Assembly (NCBI GenBank): GCA_900317975.1
Contig: ONIZ01000001.1
Location: 346,107-410,106 of the forward strand
Reading direction: 5' to 3'
Source: an uncultured Bacillota bacterium
GTDB taxonomy: Bacteria > Bacillota_I > Bacilli_A > RF39 > UBA660
Length of the DNA stretch: 64,000 bases
Part shown: piece by piece, positions 49,453 to 60,800 of the stretch
Numbering within the stretch: the first letter of the stretch is position 1
Layout: each line of letters begins with the position of its first letter
The notes under the pieces: generated by a model
Told to the model about the DNA's origin: nothing
The model's input: only the letters and a program-made list of their open reading frames with translations
The model's database searches: none
Made by a program: the position numbers and the translations under genes

Positions 49453-49632
49453 ATGAAAAAGACAATTTTTAGTATTATGTTCGCAATGATCCTTGGTAGC
49501 TTTATTGCTTCATGTGATTCTAAAGTAGCTACTACAGGTGCTGAAGTTGATAGTACTTTAGTTGATTCAATTGAGCTTGTTGACACTGTTAGTGTTGATT
49601 CGGTTGCTATTGATTCAGTTTGCGCAGAATAA
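49453..49632 (+). CDS. Very small lipoprotein (59 aa)
   Basis: MKKTIFSIMFAMILGSFIASC is a lipoprotein signal (C21) followed by Asp. The mature peptide is only 39 residues, with a repeating V-D-S/T pattern (VDSTLVDSIELVDTVSVDSVAIDSV), acidic and probably extended. A terminator follows. Confidence 0.7.
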   Translation: MKKTIFSIMFAMILGSFIASCDSKVATTGAEVDSTLVDSIELVDTVSVDSVAIDSVCAE

Positions 49633-49664
49633 TCGTTTAGTATTAAGACTTTAATGTGAGTGTA

Positions 49665-49699
49665 ATGCTAGAAATCTTAAGATTTCTAGCATATTTTTT
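49665..49699 (+). terminator. Intrinsic terminator
   Basis: ATGCTAGAAATC pairs with GATTTCTAGCAT around TTAA, followed by a T-rich run. Confidence 0.85.
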
Positions 49700-49782
49700 G
49701 ATGTCATTTTTATCGTTATTTTTTATCATTTTGTCAAAATTTAACTATATTATTATATATAAATATATAGTAGATTATTAAT

Positions 49783-50868
49783 ATGATGAAGCAATCAAAG
49801 CTCACATTAATAATTGATGGAAATTGGCTTTTAATGTCACGTTTCGCAGTATTATCAAATCAATATAAAGATGATAAAGAATTATGTGAACAAATTCAGT
49901 TATTAATGTTGAAATCAATTAGTCTGGTATTAAGAACATTTCCAGATATAGATAATATAATATTCATATCAGATGGAGGTTCTTGGCGATCAAATGTTGA
50001 TATACCACAATTCATATATGATGAGCTTGAAGAAGGCCAACCAGCTACTTACAAAGGACAAAGACATCTATCAGATGAATTCAACTGGAAAATGATATTC
50101 CAATATTATGAAGAACTGATGGAAAAACTTAATGAAAATGGTATAACAACATGCAGATTACCAAACATAGAAGGTGATGACTGGTGCTGGTATTGGTCAA
50201 ACAAACTTAATCAAGAAGGTACAAACTGTATTATCTGGTCAATGGACAAAGATCTTACACAATTAGTAAATATCAATAGTCAAGATTCAGTATTTACAGT
50301 ATGTTGGGAATCTAAGATGGGATTGACTTGCCCAGTACTAAATAAAGAGGAAGAGGATCCTTTACAATTTTTCTTTAATGATATAACAAAAGAATATAAT
50401 AACAGGATTTTTAGAAACATCTATGACAAATGTAAGAAGGTCAATGAAATCAATCCACAGGAGATTCTTATAGACAAGATCATTAGGGGAGATGCTGGTG
50501 ATAATATTTTTCCAATTATATTAAAGAATGCAAGTAATCCAGAATCAAAGAAAAAGTTTAGGGTTGCTATGAAAGATATTGATTTCAATCTTAATATAAA
50601 AGATGATCATGATATACGAGAATATATTCATAATGTTATGTCATCAAAGAAATATGCAGATAAAGTAAAGAAAAGTGAAGAGAATATCTTTGAGCATTTT
50701 AAGTATAACTATAAACTAGTAGTATTAGATAAGAACAACTATCCTGATGATGTATTGAATAGCATGAACAGTTATACAGATTACTATGTAAACAATAACA
50801 TTCAACCAGTATTGTCTTATTATACTGCAAAAACTACAAATATTGATAACATACTAGAAAGTATATAG
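49783..50868 (+). CDS. T4 RNase H/FEN-like 5'-3' nuclease (361 aa)
   Basis: The protein has PIN/FEN features: LIIDGNWLLMSRF at the N-terminus, FISDGGSWRSN, acidic metal ligands in the EGDDWCWYW and WSMDKDLTQL stretches, and an H3TH-like DKIIRGDAGDNIFPI that binds DNA backbone. Length and order fit T4 RNase H, which removes RNA primers from lagging strands. It acts in replication with the ligase and gp46/47 found here. It is transcribed alone, between terminators. Confidence 0.85.
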   Translation: MMKQSKLTLIIDGNWLLMSRFAVLSNQYKDDKELCEQIQLLMLKSISLVLRTFPDIDNIIFISDGGSWRSNVDIPQFIYDELEEGQPATYKGQRHLSDEFNWKMIFQYYEELMEKLNENGITTCRLPNIEGDDWCWYWSNKLNQEGTNCIIWSMDKDLTQLVNINSQDSVFTVCWESKMGLTCPVLNKEEEDPLQFFFNDITKEYNNRIFRNIYDKCKKVNEINPQEILIDKIIRGDAGDNIFPIILKNASNPESKKKFRVAMKDIDFNLNIKDDHDIREYIHNVMSSKKYADKVKKSEENIFEHFKYNYKLVVLDKNNYPDDVLNSMNSYTDYYVNNNIQPVLSYYTAKTTNIDNILESI

Positions 50869-50872
50869 AATA

Positions 50873-50901
50873 AAAAAGGAAGATCTTAGATCTTCCTTTT
50901 T
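50873..50901. terminator. Bidirectional terminator
   Basis: AAAAAGGAAGATC pairs with GATCTTCCTTTTT around TTA. It separates the nuclease gene from the convergent LRR gene. Confidence 0.85.
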
Positions 50902-50921
50902 GTTTGTTATATATTTATATA

Positions 50922-53744
50922 TTATAGATTAGTTACCCATAGATGCTTCTTATTAATTAACTTTGAATAATATTTGTAATTCAAGTCAACTGCTTTAATA
51001 AGAATATGCCAATCATAATTATATATATTATTGAAAGTATACTTGTTGATCATTGGGGCTGAATATTTTGCAACATTATCTTCTGTAATTGTTCTATTCA
51101 TTTCAATAACAGCTATTTTACAACCATCAAAAGCATTGTCTGTTATTCTTAATTCTTTACTTCCAAATGTATTGTCAATTGTGAATCTTGAAATGTTTTT
51201 AGCTACATAAACAATAATATCATATTCTTCATTACCAGTATATACAATACAATTATCATTTACTGATTTGAAATCATTACCTTCTGTTAATATAATATTA
51301 CTTAATTTAGGACAGTTATTGAATGCAGATAGATTGAATTCATAGTTTTCATTTTCATCAACAGTAAATTCTATATTTATTGGTTTTGTAAATTCTATTG
51401 ATTGAAGAGATGTACAATTACTGAAGAGTTTATCAGGAATCTTTTCTGTAAATGCTGTATTGATTTTTATTTGCGTTAATGATGAACAATTACTGAATGC
51501 GCCTTCATCTATTGTACAATCTTCTGGTAAAGCATAATGACCATTAGTTGTATTACTTATTTTGAATTCTGATATTGATGCACAATTATTGAAAGCATAT
51601 TTACCGATTTTCTTGAAATTAGCTGCATTAATTACTTCAGGTAAGTTCTTACAACCAACAAAACTATAGTTACCAATTTCTTCCAATAAATTAATTTTGT
51701 TATATTCAAGTTTTGAACAATTATAGAACATGTAATCACCAACCTTTGTTAATGCAATGTCTGTATCTACTATATTATTAGCTGATGATATTCTTCCTAA
51801 TGTTCTAAGATTTTCACAATTCATAAATATACCTGTTCTATTTGAAAGATCAGTTATACTACTTGGTAGATTTACAGAAACTAACTTAAAGCAATTTTCA
51901 AATGAATAAGAACCAATATTTGTACAATTTGAAAGATTAATAGATGTTATCTTTTCACAATTCTTGAATCCAAACTTAAGAACAGAAGTAAGATTTTCTG
52001 GTACATCAGTTAATGCAGTACAATTACAGAATGATCCAACACTTACCTGAGATATGTTATTCATAAATGAAACATCTGTAAGATTATAACATCCATTGAA
52101 TAAATTATTAGGCATTATATAGTTTGCACTACCAGCACCAAACAACATATTTCCTTTCTTTGATGATTTTGTATTCTTTGCTCCAAATGTTTCTTGCGGT
52201 TTAACATAGAATTTCAATGTATTGTCTGCTATAGATTTACATTTATACCATCTACTTTGAAGACTAGTTACATCCGCTTCTGAAGCTGTATTTTTCCAAG
52301 TATGATCTCCAGTATCTTCATAACCAACAACAGAAAAATCAATATTGTATACAGTATAATACATTGTTCCTCCAGTGTTTTCATTTACAAAGTCATTATC
52401 AATAATGAACTTAATATTATCTGAATTACTTAAATCAAAATCATTAAGCGATACTTCTGTTCCATCTAACAACTCAATAGAAAGATTTCTTTTTGTATTT
52501 TCAGGATCACTATTATTTGTTTTTATTGTTTCAAGGACTGATGGCTCTAGATAATATAATATTTTATTGTTATTTTGACTATTTGCTCTAACAAGATAAT
52601 AGTTTAGCTCTGTTATTATCTTAATAGCATCAGTATCTTCACCTTCTATTCTTTCAAAAGTATATTCTTCAGAGCATGGGTTCTCAATATCATATACAGC
52701 AACAATTTCATTTTGATTTGCTTGAATGTCATTATTCATATAACCACGATTTTTTTCAAATGCATTAAATGTTGTATAAGACTTATATTGCTCATTAGTA
52801 TTTTTAAAGTTGATAACAACCTGTAGATCCTCTTTTAGTATATAGCATATTTGCCATTCATTTTCCTCATAAGATTCAGAAAGTCTATCATCATTTATAA
52901 TGTTTTCTAATGAGAATTCACCTTCTTCATTATAAAATAGAGTTACCTCTGAAATATCATTATTTGAGTAATTATTCTCTAACAAAACATTTTGTTTTAT
53001 AATTGGTTCTTCTTCACCACCACCACTTGGTACATCATCATCAATACCATCATTTATCTTATAATTTGATGGAGAATTTGATAATGATGGAGATACTTTT
53101 ACTTTTCTTAATGATGAACAACCAGCAAACGTTTCATCAGACAAATATGTGATGTTTTCATTTACAAATTCATATAAATTCTTACAATTACTAAATAGTC
53201 CCTTTGGTAATCCAATCAATGAATTATTTAATGAAACTGCTTTTATTCCACAATTTGCTAATGCATACTCTGAGAAATTTAATATATTACTAAGACTAAT
53301 CCCTGTTAATTTATGACAACCATCAAATACATAAGATCCTAATTTTGTAACTGATGGGAAATAGATACTTGATAGTTCAGAACAATTATTGAAAGCACTA
53401 TTACCAATTTCTTTAATGTTAGCTGGTAATTTAATACTATTTAATGTTACAGCATTCGCAAAAGCTTGTTCTGGTAAAACTGACAAATTTGTTATAAGTT
53501 CATATAATACCATAAAACTCATATCAGTATTCAAGTTTTCTAATTTATATAGACTAATATTATCAGCATTATTGTATACAATACTATTTATATATTGTTT
53601 CAATATATTGTCTATAAGTACATTCTTTTTGCTATTAACATATTTACAAAAAATTCCATTAATGTCTCCCATTAATAATGAAGTAGGTTCATCACCAATT
53701 TTAGAGATATTAATGACTAAGTTTTTTGATAAAGAATTATCCAT
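50922..53744 (-). CDS. BspA-type leucine-rich repeat protein, putative receptor-binding or virion protein (940 aa)
   Basis: Two blocks of BspA-like LRRs (units such as IGNSAFNNCSELSSIYFPS, NCTSLQSIEF, with consensus I--xAFxxCxxLxxIxLP) flank a non-LRR middle (about residues 235-500) rich in Asp, Asn and Glu. There is no signal peptide, as expected of a virion rather than a secreted protein. In Bacteroidota, BspA-LRR proteins are adhesins; in this structural block it probably decorates the tail. The Gly-Gly-Gly-Glu-Glu linker at 240 marks a domain join. Confidence 0.75.
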   Translation of the reverse strand: MDNSLSKNLVINISKIGDEPTSLLMGDINGIFCKYVNSKKNVLIDNILKQYINSIVYNNADNISLYKLENLNTDMSFMVLYELITNLSVLPEQAFANAVTLNSIKLPANIKEIGNSAFNNCSELSSIYFPSVTKLGSYVFDGCHKLTGISLSNILNFSEYALANCGIKAVSLNNSLIGLPKGLFSNCKNLYEFVNENITYLSDETFAGCSSLRKVKVSPSLSNSPSNYKINDGIDDDVPSGGGEEEPIIKQNVLLENNYSNNDISEVTLFYNEEGEFSLENIINDDRLSESYEENEWQICYILKEDLQVVINFKNTNEQYKSYTTFNAFEKNRGYMNNDIQANQNEIVAVYDIENPCSEEYTFERIEGEDTDAIKIITELNYYLVRANSQNNNKILYYLEPSVLETIKTNNSDPENTKRNLSIELLDGTEVSLNDFDLSNSDNIKFIIDNDFVNENTGGTMYYTVYNIDFSVVGYEDTGDHTWKNTASEADVTSLQSRWYKCKSIADNTLKFYVKPQETFGAKNTKSSKKGNMLFGAGSANYIMPNNLFNGCYNLTDVSFMNNISQVSVGSFCNCTALTDVPENLTSVLKFGFKNCEKITSINLSNCTNIGSYSFENCFKLVSVNLPSSITDLSNRTGIFMNCENLRTLGRISSANNIVDTDIALTKVGDYMFYNCSKLEYNKINLLEEIGNYSFVGCKNLPEVINAANFKKIGKYAFNNCASISEFKISNTTNGHYALPEDCTIDEGAFSNCSSLTQIKINTAFTEKIPDKLFSNCTSLQSIEFTKPINIEFTVDENENYEFNLSAFNNCPKLSNIILTEGNDFKSVNDNCIVYTGNEEYDIIVYVAKNISRFTIDNTFGSKELRITDNAFDGCKIAVIEMNRTITEDNVAKYSAPMINKYTFNNIYNYDWHILIKAVDLNYKYYSKLINKKHLWVTNL

Positions 53745-53767
53745 GTTAAGTTATATATATAATATTT

Positions 53768-53804
53768 TATTAAAAATAAAAAAGAGTAACATAAGTTACT
53801 CTTA
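53768..53804 (-). terminator. Intrinsic terminator
   Basis: On the minus strand AGAGTAAC pairs with GTTACTCT around a 4-base loop and is followed by a T-rich run. It overlaps the stop codon of the 76-aa gene. Confidence 0.75.
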
Positions 53805-54032
53805 TATATTTGTTGATATGTAATCTAAATCAAAGGTATTTTCTATATACTTTTTTACTTCTGATAACTGTTCATTTTCATTGATGTTTTCAACTAATAG
53901 ATTTAATTGTCCATTGTCTTCATCATATTCCGATATTATACCAAAGTTATCTTTAATATAAAACATTGCTTCAGTTATCTTCTTATCTAAATCAACAATA
54001 TTCTTTGCAAATTTATATTCATAGGTATTCAT
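53802..54032 (-). CDS. Small hypothetical protein of the virion cluster (76 aa)
   Basis: A small acidic alpha/beta protein (KNIVDLDKKITEAMFYIKDNFG) with no named family, ending in a terminator. It is the last gene of the minus-strand transcript that begins with the two large virion genes. Confidence 0.6.
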   Translation of the reverse strand: MNTYEYKFAKNIVDLDKKITEAMFYIKDNFGIISEYDEDNGQLNLLVENINENEQLSEVKKYIENTFDLDYISTNI

Positions 54033-54070
54033 AAATTAAAGGTTAGACATAATATATTTAAACACTAAAT

Positions 54071-54706
54071 TTAAGATATATGGACTTTTAAGTATTCTAC
54101 TAATTTATTAGATAATGATTCTTTGTCTAAATAATTATCAATAATATAGTCACATATATCTTTAATCGGCACGTCTAATATATTGACTAACATATTAAAC
54201 TCTTTGAATGGCCATTCTTCTTCAACTATTTCAAAATTAATTGTTCTGTCAATTGGATATTTATCAAATACTTTCTTTATTAAACTATAGTTTTTATTTT
54301 CTTCTGGTTTTTCTTCTGTGTTGTCTGTAACAATTTTTATTGATGAATTGTTTCCAAGCCCTCTAGTCAATATAACATTCTTATCATCAGAAATAGTATT
54401 TTTATTATTACTAGATGTATCAATCTTGATTTGGTCTTCTTTGTCAATGCCCTGATTGATCATGCTTATAAGACTTGGATTAGGACCACCATTATTTCCG
54501 TATAATTGAGATATATCAGGTACTCCTTCAAATTCTTCTGCCTGTATATATTGGGAAAATTCTTTCATATCTAGTTGACCTTTATCAGTCAATACTAACA
54601 TTCGATCACCATCTATGACAGAATCTCTAACAAATACTTCTTCTCCTGTATTCTTATTAAACCATTTTCCTGGTTGTATCATGGTTCCACCACCAGTATT
54701 ATTCAT
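54071..54706 (-). CDS. Hypothetical protein of the virion cluster (211 aa)
   Basis: The N-terminal part (IQPGKWFNKNTGEEVFVRDSVIDGDRMLVLTDKGQLDMKEFSQYIQ) is a small beta domain I recall at the start of structural proteins in Bacteroidota phages; a disordered Asn/Ser/Asp linker and a helical C-terminal domain follow. It is possibly a virion or assembly protein. The function is not established. Confidence 0.6.
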   Translation of the reverse strand: MNNTGGGTMIQPGKWFNKNTGEEVFVRDSVIDGDRMLVLTDKGQLDMKEFSQYIQAEEFEGVPDISQLYGNNGGPNPSLISMINQGIDKEDQIKIDTSSNNKNTISDDKNVILTRGLGNNSSIKIVTDNTEEKPEENKNYSLIKKVFDKYPIDRTINFEIVEEEWPFKEFNMLVNILDVPIKDICDYIIDNYLDKESLSNKLVEYLKVHIS

Positions 54707-54751
54707 AATATAAAATATTAAAAAATGTTTTTATATTAAAAAATAGTTTAA

Positions 54752-55291
54752 TTAAGAATAAATTTCAATTAGTTCACCTCTTTTTTCACTATTTATCAAA
54801 TATTCTACAATAACATCCATTATTTCAATTGGAGATTTGTCTAGAAAATATAAGTATTTTAGTTTTTCTGATTCAAGTTTTTCAACAAAGTAATTTGTCT
54901 CTTTTATTTCTTTATTGATATTTGGATTGTTTTTATGGTTTTTAGTATCAACCCATATTATAATAAGATCATCATTGTTTTGATTAAATACTTTATTAGA
55001 TATGTTATTGAAATTTTCTGTATTCATAAACATAACATTATTATTATAGAAAGATTCTAATGTAATTCCTTCACTAATATAGTCATCAGTATTTACATAT
55101 AATAAAGCATTGTTCTTATAGCAAATATTCAATTCTTCATTTGACAGGAAATAATGATAGTCATCATATACAGTTTCCTTTTTTGTAGTGAATATCTTTG
55201 CTATTGTAAATAAGTCTTTATTGACTAATAATGTATTTACTATTTCATATTTATCAATGTTTGATGCTCCAACAATTAAAAACTTTATCAT
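54752..55291 (-). CDS. Guanylate-kinase-like protein with degenerate P-loop (179 aa)
   Basis: The layout follows guanylate kinase: LIVGASNIDKYEIVNTLL at the start in place of the Walker A, DYHYFLSNEEL where kinases have DYxFVSxxEF, and a LIEIYS tail. The P-loop is broken (G8-x5-K14-Y15: the second Gly is Asp and the Ser/Thr is Tyr), so ATP hydrolysis is doubtful. It may be a structural pseudokinase in tail assembly, or a diverged nucleotide-binding protein. It lies inside the virion gene block. Confidence 0.6.
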   Translation of the reverse strand: MIKFLIVGASNIDKYEIVNTLLVNKDLFTIAKIFTTKKETVYDDYHYFLSNEELNICYKNNALLYVNTDDYISEGITLESFYNNNVMFMNTENFNNISNKVFNQNNDDLIIIWVDTKNHKNNPNINKEIKETNYFVEKLESEKLKYLYFLDKSPIEIMDVIVEYLINSEKRGELIEIYS

Positions 55292-55323
55292 TTACTTATA
55301 TATTCTAATATTTTTTATATATA

Positions 55324-57876
55324 TTATATTATTGTGATATTTGTAGGTAATTTCCAAATTGATCTGAGTGTATCTGCACAACATTCATTAATTGTAATTG
55401 TCAATTTATCTGAAGATGATGCTAAATCACCAGCTATATTAATGTCAAGTTTATTGCCCATAAATAATTTTAATTTTGTTTCTACTCGTATACCTGTTTC
55501 AGTTTCTGATGTACTTGCAATTGTTATAAATTTTGATAATGCATTTCCGTTTGAAACAAGAAACATTGGTGTATCATTAACAGTAATAATATCATTAGTA
55601 TTTGAATAAATTTCAACATTTCTAGATGATGATATTCCTAAATATTTCAATAGCTTACTAAGTATAATTAAATCATTGTATTTATAATAATATACAACAT
55701 TATCAAATCTTGTTGATAATATAATATTACAATACATATTTAATCCATCAATATTGGTAGAACTCTCATTTGTTATACTACGAACTAATTTACGCATATC
55801 TTGTTCAATAGTTTCAAGATTAATAACTGAAAATAATGCACTAGTATTATTATTATTTGCTGTTACTTCAAAATATTTGAATTGAGGATTGAATGAAGTT
55901 GAATAATATATATTTCCATCACTTAAAGTTCTAATATCCCATTTAAGATTATGGAAATATGACATGCCAGATACATTTAGTTCTTGTTTAGCATTTAATC
56001 TACCAACAACATCTGTTACATTAAAATCAAGACTTAGTTTATCATGACGTTTAAGTTGTGTCTTGCCTTTAGCATTTGTTAATGAATATTCTCCTAAGTT
56101 AATATTATGAGTGCCAGTTCCTATATGAAATGTAGATTTATCAAAATTATCAAATGATGTTCCAATATAACCATAATATGTTACTCCATAATTATCAAAA
56201 GAAAGAATATTTTGTCTGTTTATAATATTTGAATCTCTCTGGAGGAATTCACTCATATCAAAAACAGGAACATTATAATTAGGAATATATTCATTATAAT
56301 AGTTTGTTCTGTTGTTTTCTACATATTTATAAATAGAATTAGTTATAGTATTAATTCCGTTTGATTCATTATTATTTATTTGTAGAAATTGTGAAGATGA
56401 AGTATTATGTACTTGTTTAATTTCTTTACCAGCAGTTCCAGTAAAACTATTTACATATCTTAAAGAGAAATTAAGATTGTTGATATATCTATTATCATAA
56501 TCAGAACCACTTATGTTTTGTAATACTGGATATAGGTGTTGAGAATTCTCATCATGCTTATTTCCTTTTAAGATCTGATCAAATATCAAATAAGTGAACA
56601 AGAAGTTATCAGGTTCTATTTGATTGATTAATGATAATTGGTATTGAATAATATCATTTAATGTTGAGAGATTATTAAATACTAATGCATATGTGTCATC
56701 AATCATTAATGGATCATAAGGTTTATCGGTATTTGATCCATTCCATTTCCATAATGTTATAATTTGACCATTTGATAATGTATTAAGTAATATATTGTCA
56801 GGTAATCCGATTTGAGTAACATTACTAATAAGCATTATCAATGAATTCTTAAGTAATGCTGCTTCATCTATTGCAATATTATTTGGTGATATATAAGGTA
56901 ACTTAAATTGACAGCTATACCCATTATTGTCTATCCATTTAATGAAAGCAGTATGAGTTGAACTTGTAACTTCTTTATTAGTATAATCATTAAGACCAGA
57001 TAGTATTTTAACTTGTTGACTATCATTAGTTTGTAATGCAACAACAATATTAAGATTAATGGCATTCTTCGCTTCTGCACTTATACCACTATCTATATCA
57101 TTAATCCACCATACTTTATTTTCCGTATTATTACTGCTATTTGTAATATAAGGTAAAGAATACTTTGTAAAGCTAATCTCATCATTATTATCAATTTCAA
57201 AACTATAGGCAGAAAACTTTACATAATTATTATGTTGCCATACTACATTAACACAATTTTCATCATATGATGGAATTTCACCAGAATTTGTCATTAACTG
57301 ATAATAGACAAATATTGGATCATTAGAACCATATATTAGAGTATCATTAATACCGTTTTGAATAAAAGATATTCTAAAATCAAGATAAATATAAGAATCA
57401 AATATTGTTTCATTATCATTAACATTTTTAGCTATTTGACTAAATTCATTATTATATATCTCTTTTAATAAGTTTTCTACTATTGCTATTTTTTTCTTTA
57501 ATATGACAGAAGCATTATCTATTTTATTGTTCAAAATTGAACTTGCAAACAACGGAGCATTATCATTATAGTTATCTTCATTAATGACAAACTTAATACC
57601 ATTAGAAATTGACTTACATCTTATATTTACCATCCTATTATCAGTGATTTCATTTAATATATTATTGTAAGCAACAAATTCTGGTTCAATATAAGCTGCT
57701 AGTTCTGTAAAAATTTCTCTTAATGTAAATGATGAAAACTTTACTAATTCTTCTCTTGTATTTCTTTGTCCAAGATTAGCTAAAGCTTCATTATAGTATT
57801 TTGTAATATAATTTGAATTTTCTAGATAAGATAAAACTTCTTGATCTGTCAATCCATTGATATTCTTTATAGCCAT
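55324..57876 (-). CDS. Large putative tail/baseplate protein (850 aa)
   Basis: An Asn/Ile/Tyr-rich, beta-rich protein without signal peptide or membrane segments, beginning MAIKNINGLTDQEVLSYLEN. Composition, size and position after the 1490-aa gene suggest a virion protein, perhaps a baseplate wedge component. I cannot assign a T4 counterpart with confidence. It starts five bases after the upstream stop codon, so the two are coupled. Confidence 0.65.
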   Translation of the reverse strand: MAIKNINGLTDQEVLSYLENSNYITKYYNEALANLGQRNTREELVKFSSFTLREIFTELAAYIEPEFVAYNNILNEITDNRMVNIRCKSISNGIKFVINEDNYNDNAPLFASSILNNKIDNASVILKKKIAIVENLLKEIYNNEFSQIAKNVNDNETIFDSYIYLDFRISFIQNGINDTLIYGSNDPIFVYYQLMTNSGEIPSYDENCVNVVWQHNNYVKFSAYSFEIDNNDEISFTKYSLPYITNSSNNTENKVWWINDIDSGISAEAKNAINLNIVVALQTNDSQQVKILSGLNDYTNKEVTSSTHTAFIKWIDNNGYSCQFKLPYISPNNIAIDEAALLKNSLIMLISNVTQIGLPDNILLNTLSNGQIITLWKWNGSNTDKPYDPLMIDDTYALVFNNLSTLNDIIQYQLSLINQIEPDNFLFTYLIFDQILKGNKHDENSQHLYPVLQNISGSDYDNRYINNLNFSLRYVNSFTGTAGKEIKQVHNTSSSQFLQINNNESNGINTITNSIYKYVENNRTNYYNEYIPNYNVPVFDMSEFLQRDSNIINRQNILSFDNYGVTYYGYIGTSFDNFDKSTFHIGTGTHNINLGEYSLTNAKGKTQLKRHDKLSLDFNVTDVVGRLNAKQELNVSGMSYFHNLKWDIRTLSDGNIYYSTSFNPQFKYFEVTANNNNTSALFSVINLETIEQDMRKLVRSITNESSTNIDGLNMYCNIILSTRFDNVVYYYKYNDLIILSKLLKYLGISSSRNVEIYSNTNDIITVNDTPMFLVSNGNALSKFITIASTSETETGIRVETKLKLFMGNKLDINIAGDLASSSDKLTITINECCADTLRSIWKLPTNITII

Positions 57877-57881
57877 AATAG

Positions 57882-60800
57882 TTATAATAATTTATATTTG
57901 ATTCTTAATGTATAAGTATGTAGTTTCAATTCCCTTTGGGAGTAATATTCTATTTTGTATTTATTATATAAAAATAATATTTTATTATTTCTTTCATTTT
58001 CAGAATAATCATTAAGATTACTATTTCTTAAATAAATGTAGTTAAAGAATATATTGAAGACATTCTTTTCATTATTTTGCCATTCGGCTAACTCCTTTTC
58101 AGAATGGAATGTTTGAGAGCATCTTACTTCAATTTCATTTGGTATGTTATAATATATATTATCATTAAGATATTTATATTCTGTAGGAATAAATTTATGT
58201 GTATTATGATTAATGTCAAAATATGATATTCCATTAAATATTGACAAATACATCATACTTGGATTATCTGGAATAATATATGATATATTCTTTTGAGATA
58301 ATTCTGGTTCAATGATTCTTTCCGTATTCTTAAAGTATAAATTATATGTTATAAGATAATTTGTCTTGTATAAATAAGGAGTAATATTATCAAAGTATCT
58401 TATTAATTCAATATTATTTGTATCATTAAGATAATATAATGTATAAGTGCTATTTGTCTCATATTGTCTATGATGATTGGTCATCTTATAATTGTTTGGT
58501 TGTATAATCACCTCAATATTGTCTAAAGCTGTCTTTACTATATTACTTGTCTTAAGATAAGGAATGATATGAGGATAGACTTTATTGAGAAGCTCATAAC
58601 TAGTATCATTATAGATATCTTCAACAGGAATACTATCTATATAATCAACACAATTTATATTTTGATATAAATCATTCTTAATGTTTAATGTATGTTTAGT
58701 ATTGTCAAATGATGATTTAATTATATAGAATCCATAGTTTGTCCCATTATAAGTATAACAAAGCATATTTGTATTAGACTGATATAGCTTGTTTTTATCA
58801 GTAACAATATCATCTACATTATCATAGTTAAGAATAATATCTGTATTTATATTAGATGCAATTTTTACATCATCATTATTAATGAAAAAGTCTATATTAT
58901 GATTATTATATCTGTAGACATGACTTATATGACTAATATCACTATCACTTGTTTGTATCTCTGTAATATTATTCAAGAAATAGTCAGAATATATTCTTGT
59001 ATTGATTTGTTCTTCTTCCCAAACATCATTAAAATAAGGTTCAAGAGGAAGTTCTAGATGTCTATCATTTAATAATGCTGTAATAGATCTTGTTACCTCA
59101 GCCTCGTCTTCATATATTGGAATCCAAGCAGATGATTCATCTTCAAAATAGATAGTATTATAATATAGTTCATGATTTACTGAATCATAGTTAGACAAAT
59201 GATATAGATAAAGATCTTTATAATTATACTTGTTTATTGCTAGTATTAATCCATATAGTTCTTTATTCAATCTCATCATTTTTTTCTTGAAACATAGATC
59301 AAAATCTAAGATTGTATCAACATCTATAGTATTAGTTATTTGTATTTTCTTACCAGTTGGTTTTAATAACTCACTATCTGTATATAAATTATACTTTATA
59401 TAATTATAATTGTTTTCATCATCTTTTATCTTTACTCCTATTTCTATGTTTGGAGTAATATAATAGACTTCATTATTGTTTTTATTTATTAATTTTATAT
59501 ATGAATCTGTTATTGTTGCATTATATTTTACATTTTCTGAATAACCAGCTTGATTATATACAATTGTATCATATATTGGAATCATGTCAATAAAATATTT
59601 CTTTGATAATGAGAAATAACCATTGTCATTATATTCTATATAATTGATAAGATCATTAAATGATATTATTCCAAGATCTGTTATATTTATATATTTGTTC
59701 AATACTATTAGTGAATTATTGAAGTTAGTGTTATTTGATCTGTCTACAACAATATTATGTGCTGTCAATATATTTATATAGATAGTATTCAGAATTTGTC
59801 TTTCATTTTCGAGACTAATTGTTGTGTTTATATTAGTCTTATATAGTTTTTTGAAATATAAATAGAGATGAGTAAGATTCAAGAACTTACAATAGAATTC
59901 TTTAGATTTACTACTAATTATACTAATGTCATCATCGGTCAACTGTTGCCCATAATATTTTCTATATACATATTTGATATTATATGGATCTACCCAAATT
60001 ATATTGTCATCTCCATCATAGTTGTCTCCATAATTGCATGTTAAGTCATTTATTTCATTGAATACTGGAATAGTATAGATGATATTGTCTTCAGTATTAT
60101 ATAGACCACTACTATAATAATATTTATGGAATTCAAAGGATGGGCTTTCTTCATTAGAATTTGCAAAGAACAATTTGATGAAATCACTTAGAGCAACATC
60201 CGCATTTGATTGGGGATTATCTAATGATTGTTTTGTTTTTCTCAAGAAATCTAAGAAATCTTTTCCTTGAACAAATTTTGATTTGAGATAAACATTTACT
60301 TTTAATTGTGTTGTATTATATAATAGATTATAGTTGTCTATTAGATTATATAATGTTTTGTTTGGATATATTGAAAAGAACAATAGATCCTTTGCCCAAT
60401 ATAATGATTCAATTGACATTACTCTTCTTTCTCTAAAGAACATGCCAGAATCATTAGATTTGTCTGTCAAATAATATAATTCTGCTAAGTCTTTATAGAC
60501 TTCATTCAATATGTTGTCTTTATTATATATATTTAATACTCTATATCCATCAATGATCTCTTTGTCATACTGGTCATACAGACTATTTGAGACATTATAT
60601 AGATGTGACAATACATAGATATCATTAAAGTCATAATATTCATTTGATAAGTATTGCTTAACATTAGGATATTTCTGATCTGTCAATTGTATTGTCTCAT
60701 TATTTGTTATGAATTCAGAATTGTCATTATAGAATTTATAGAAATCTATATTCCTGATGTTTGTATCATTAAAGCTTAATTGTTCATTTTTATCAATATC

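Noticed and set aside
53389..53823. Plus-strand 144-codon frame
   Set aside because: It is antisense to the LRR gene; its hydrophobic look comes from complementing Asn/Ile-rich codons.
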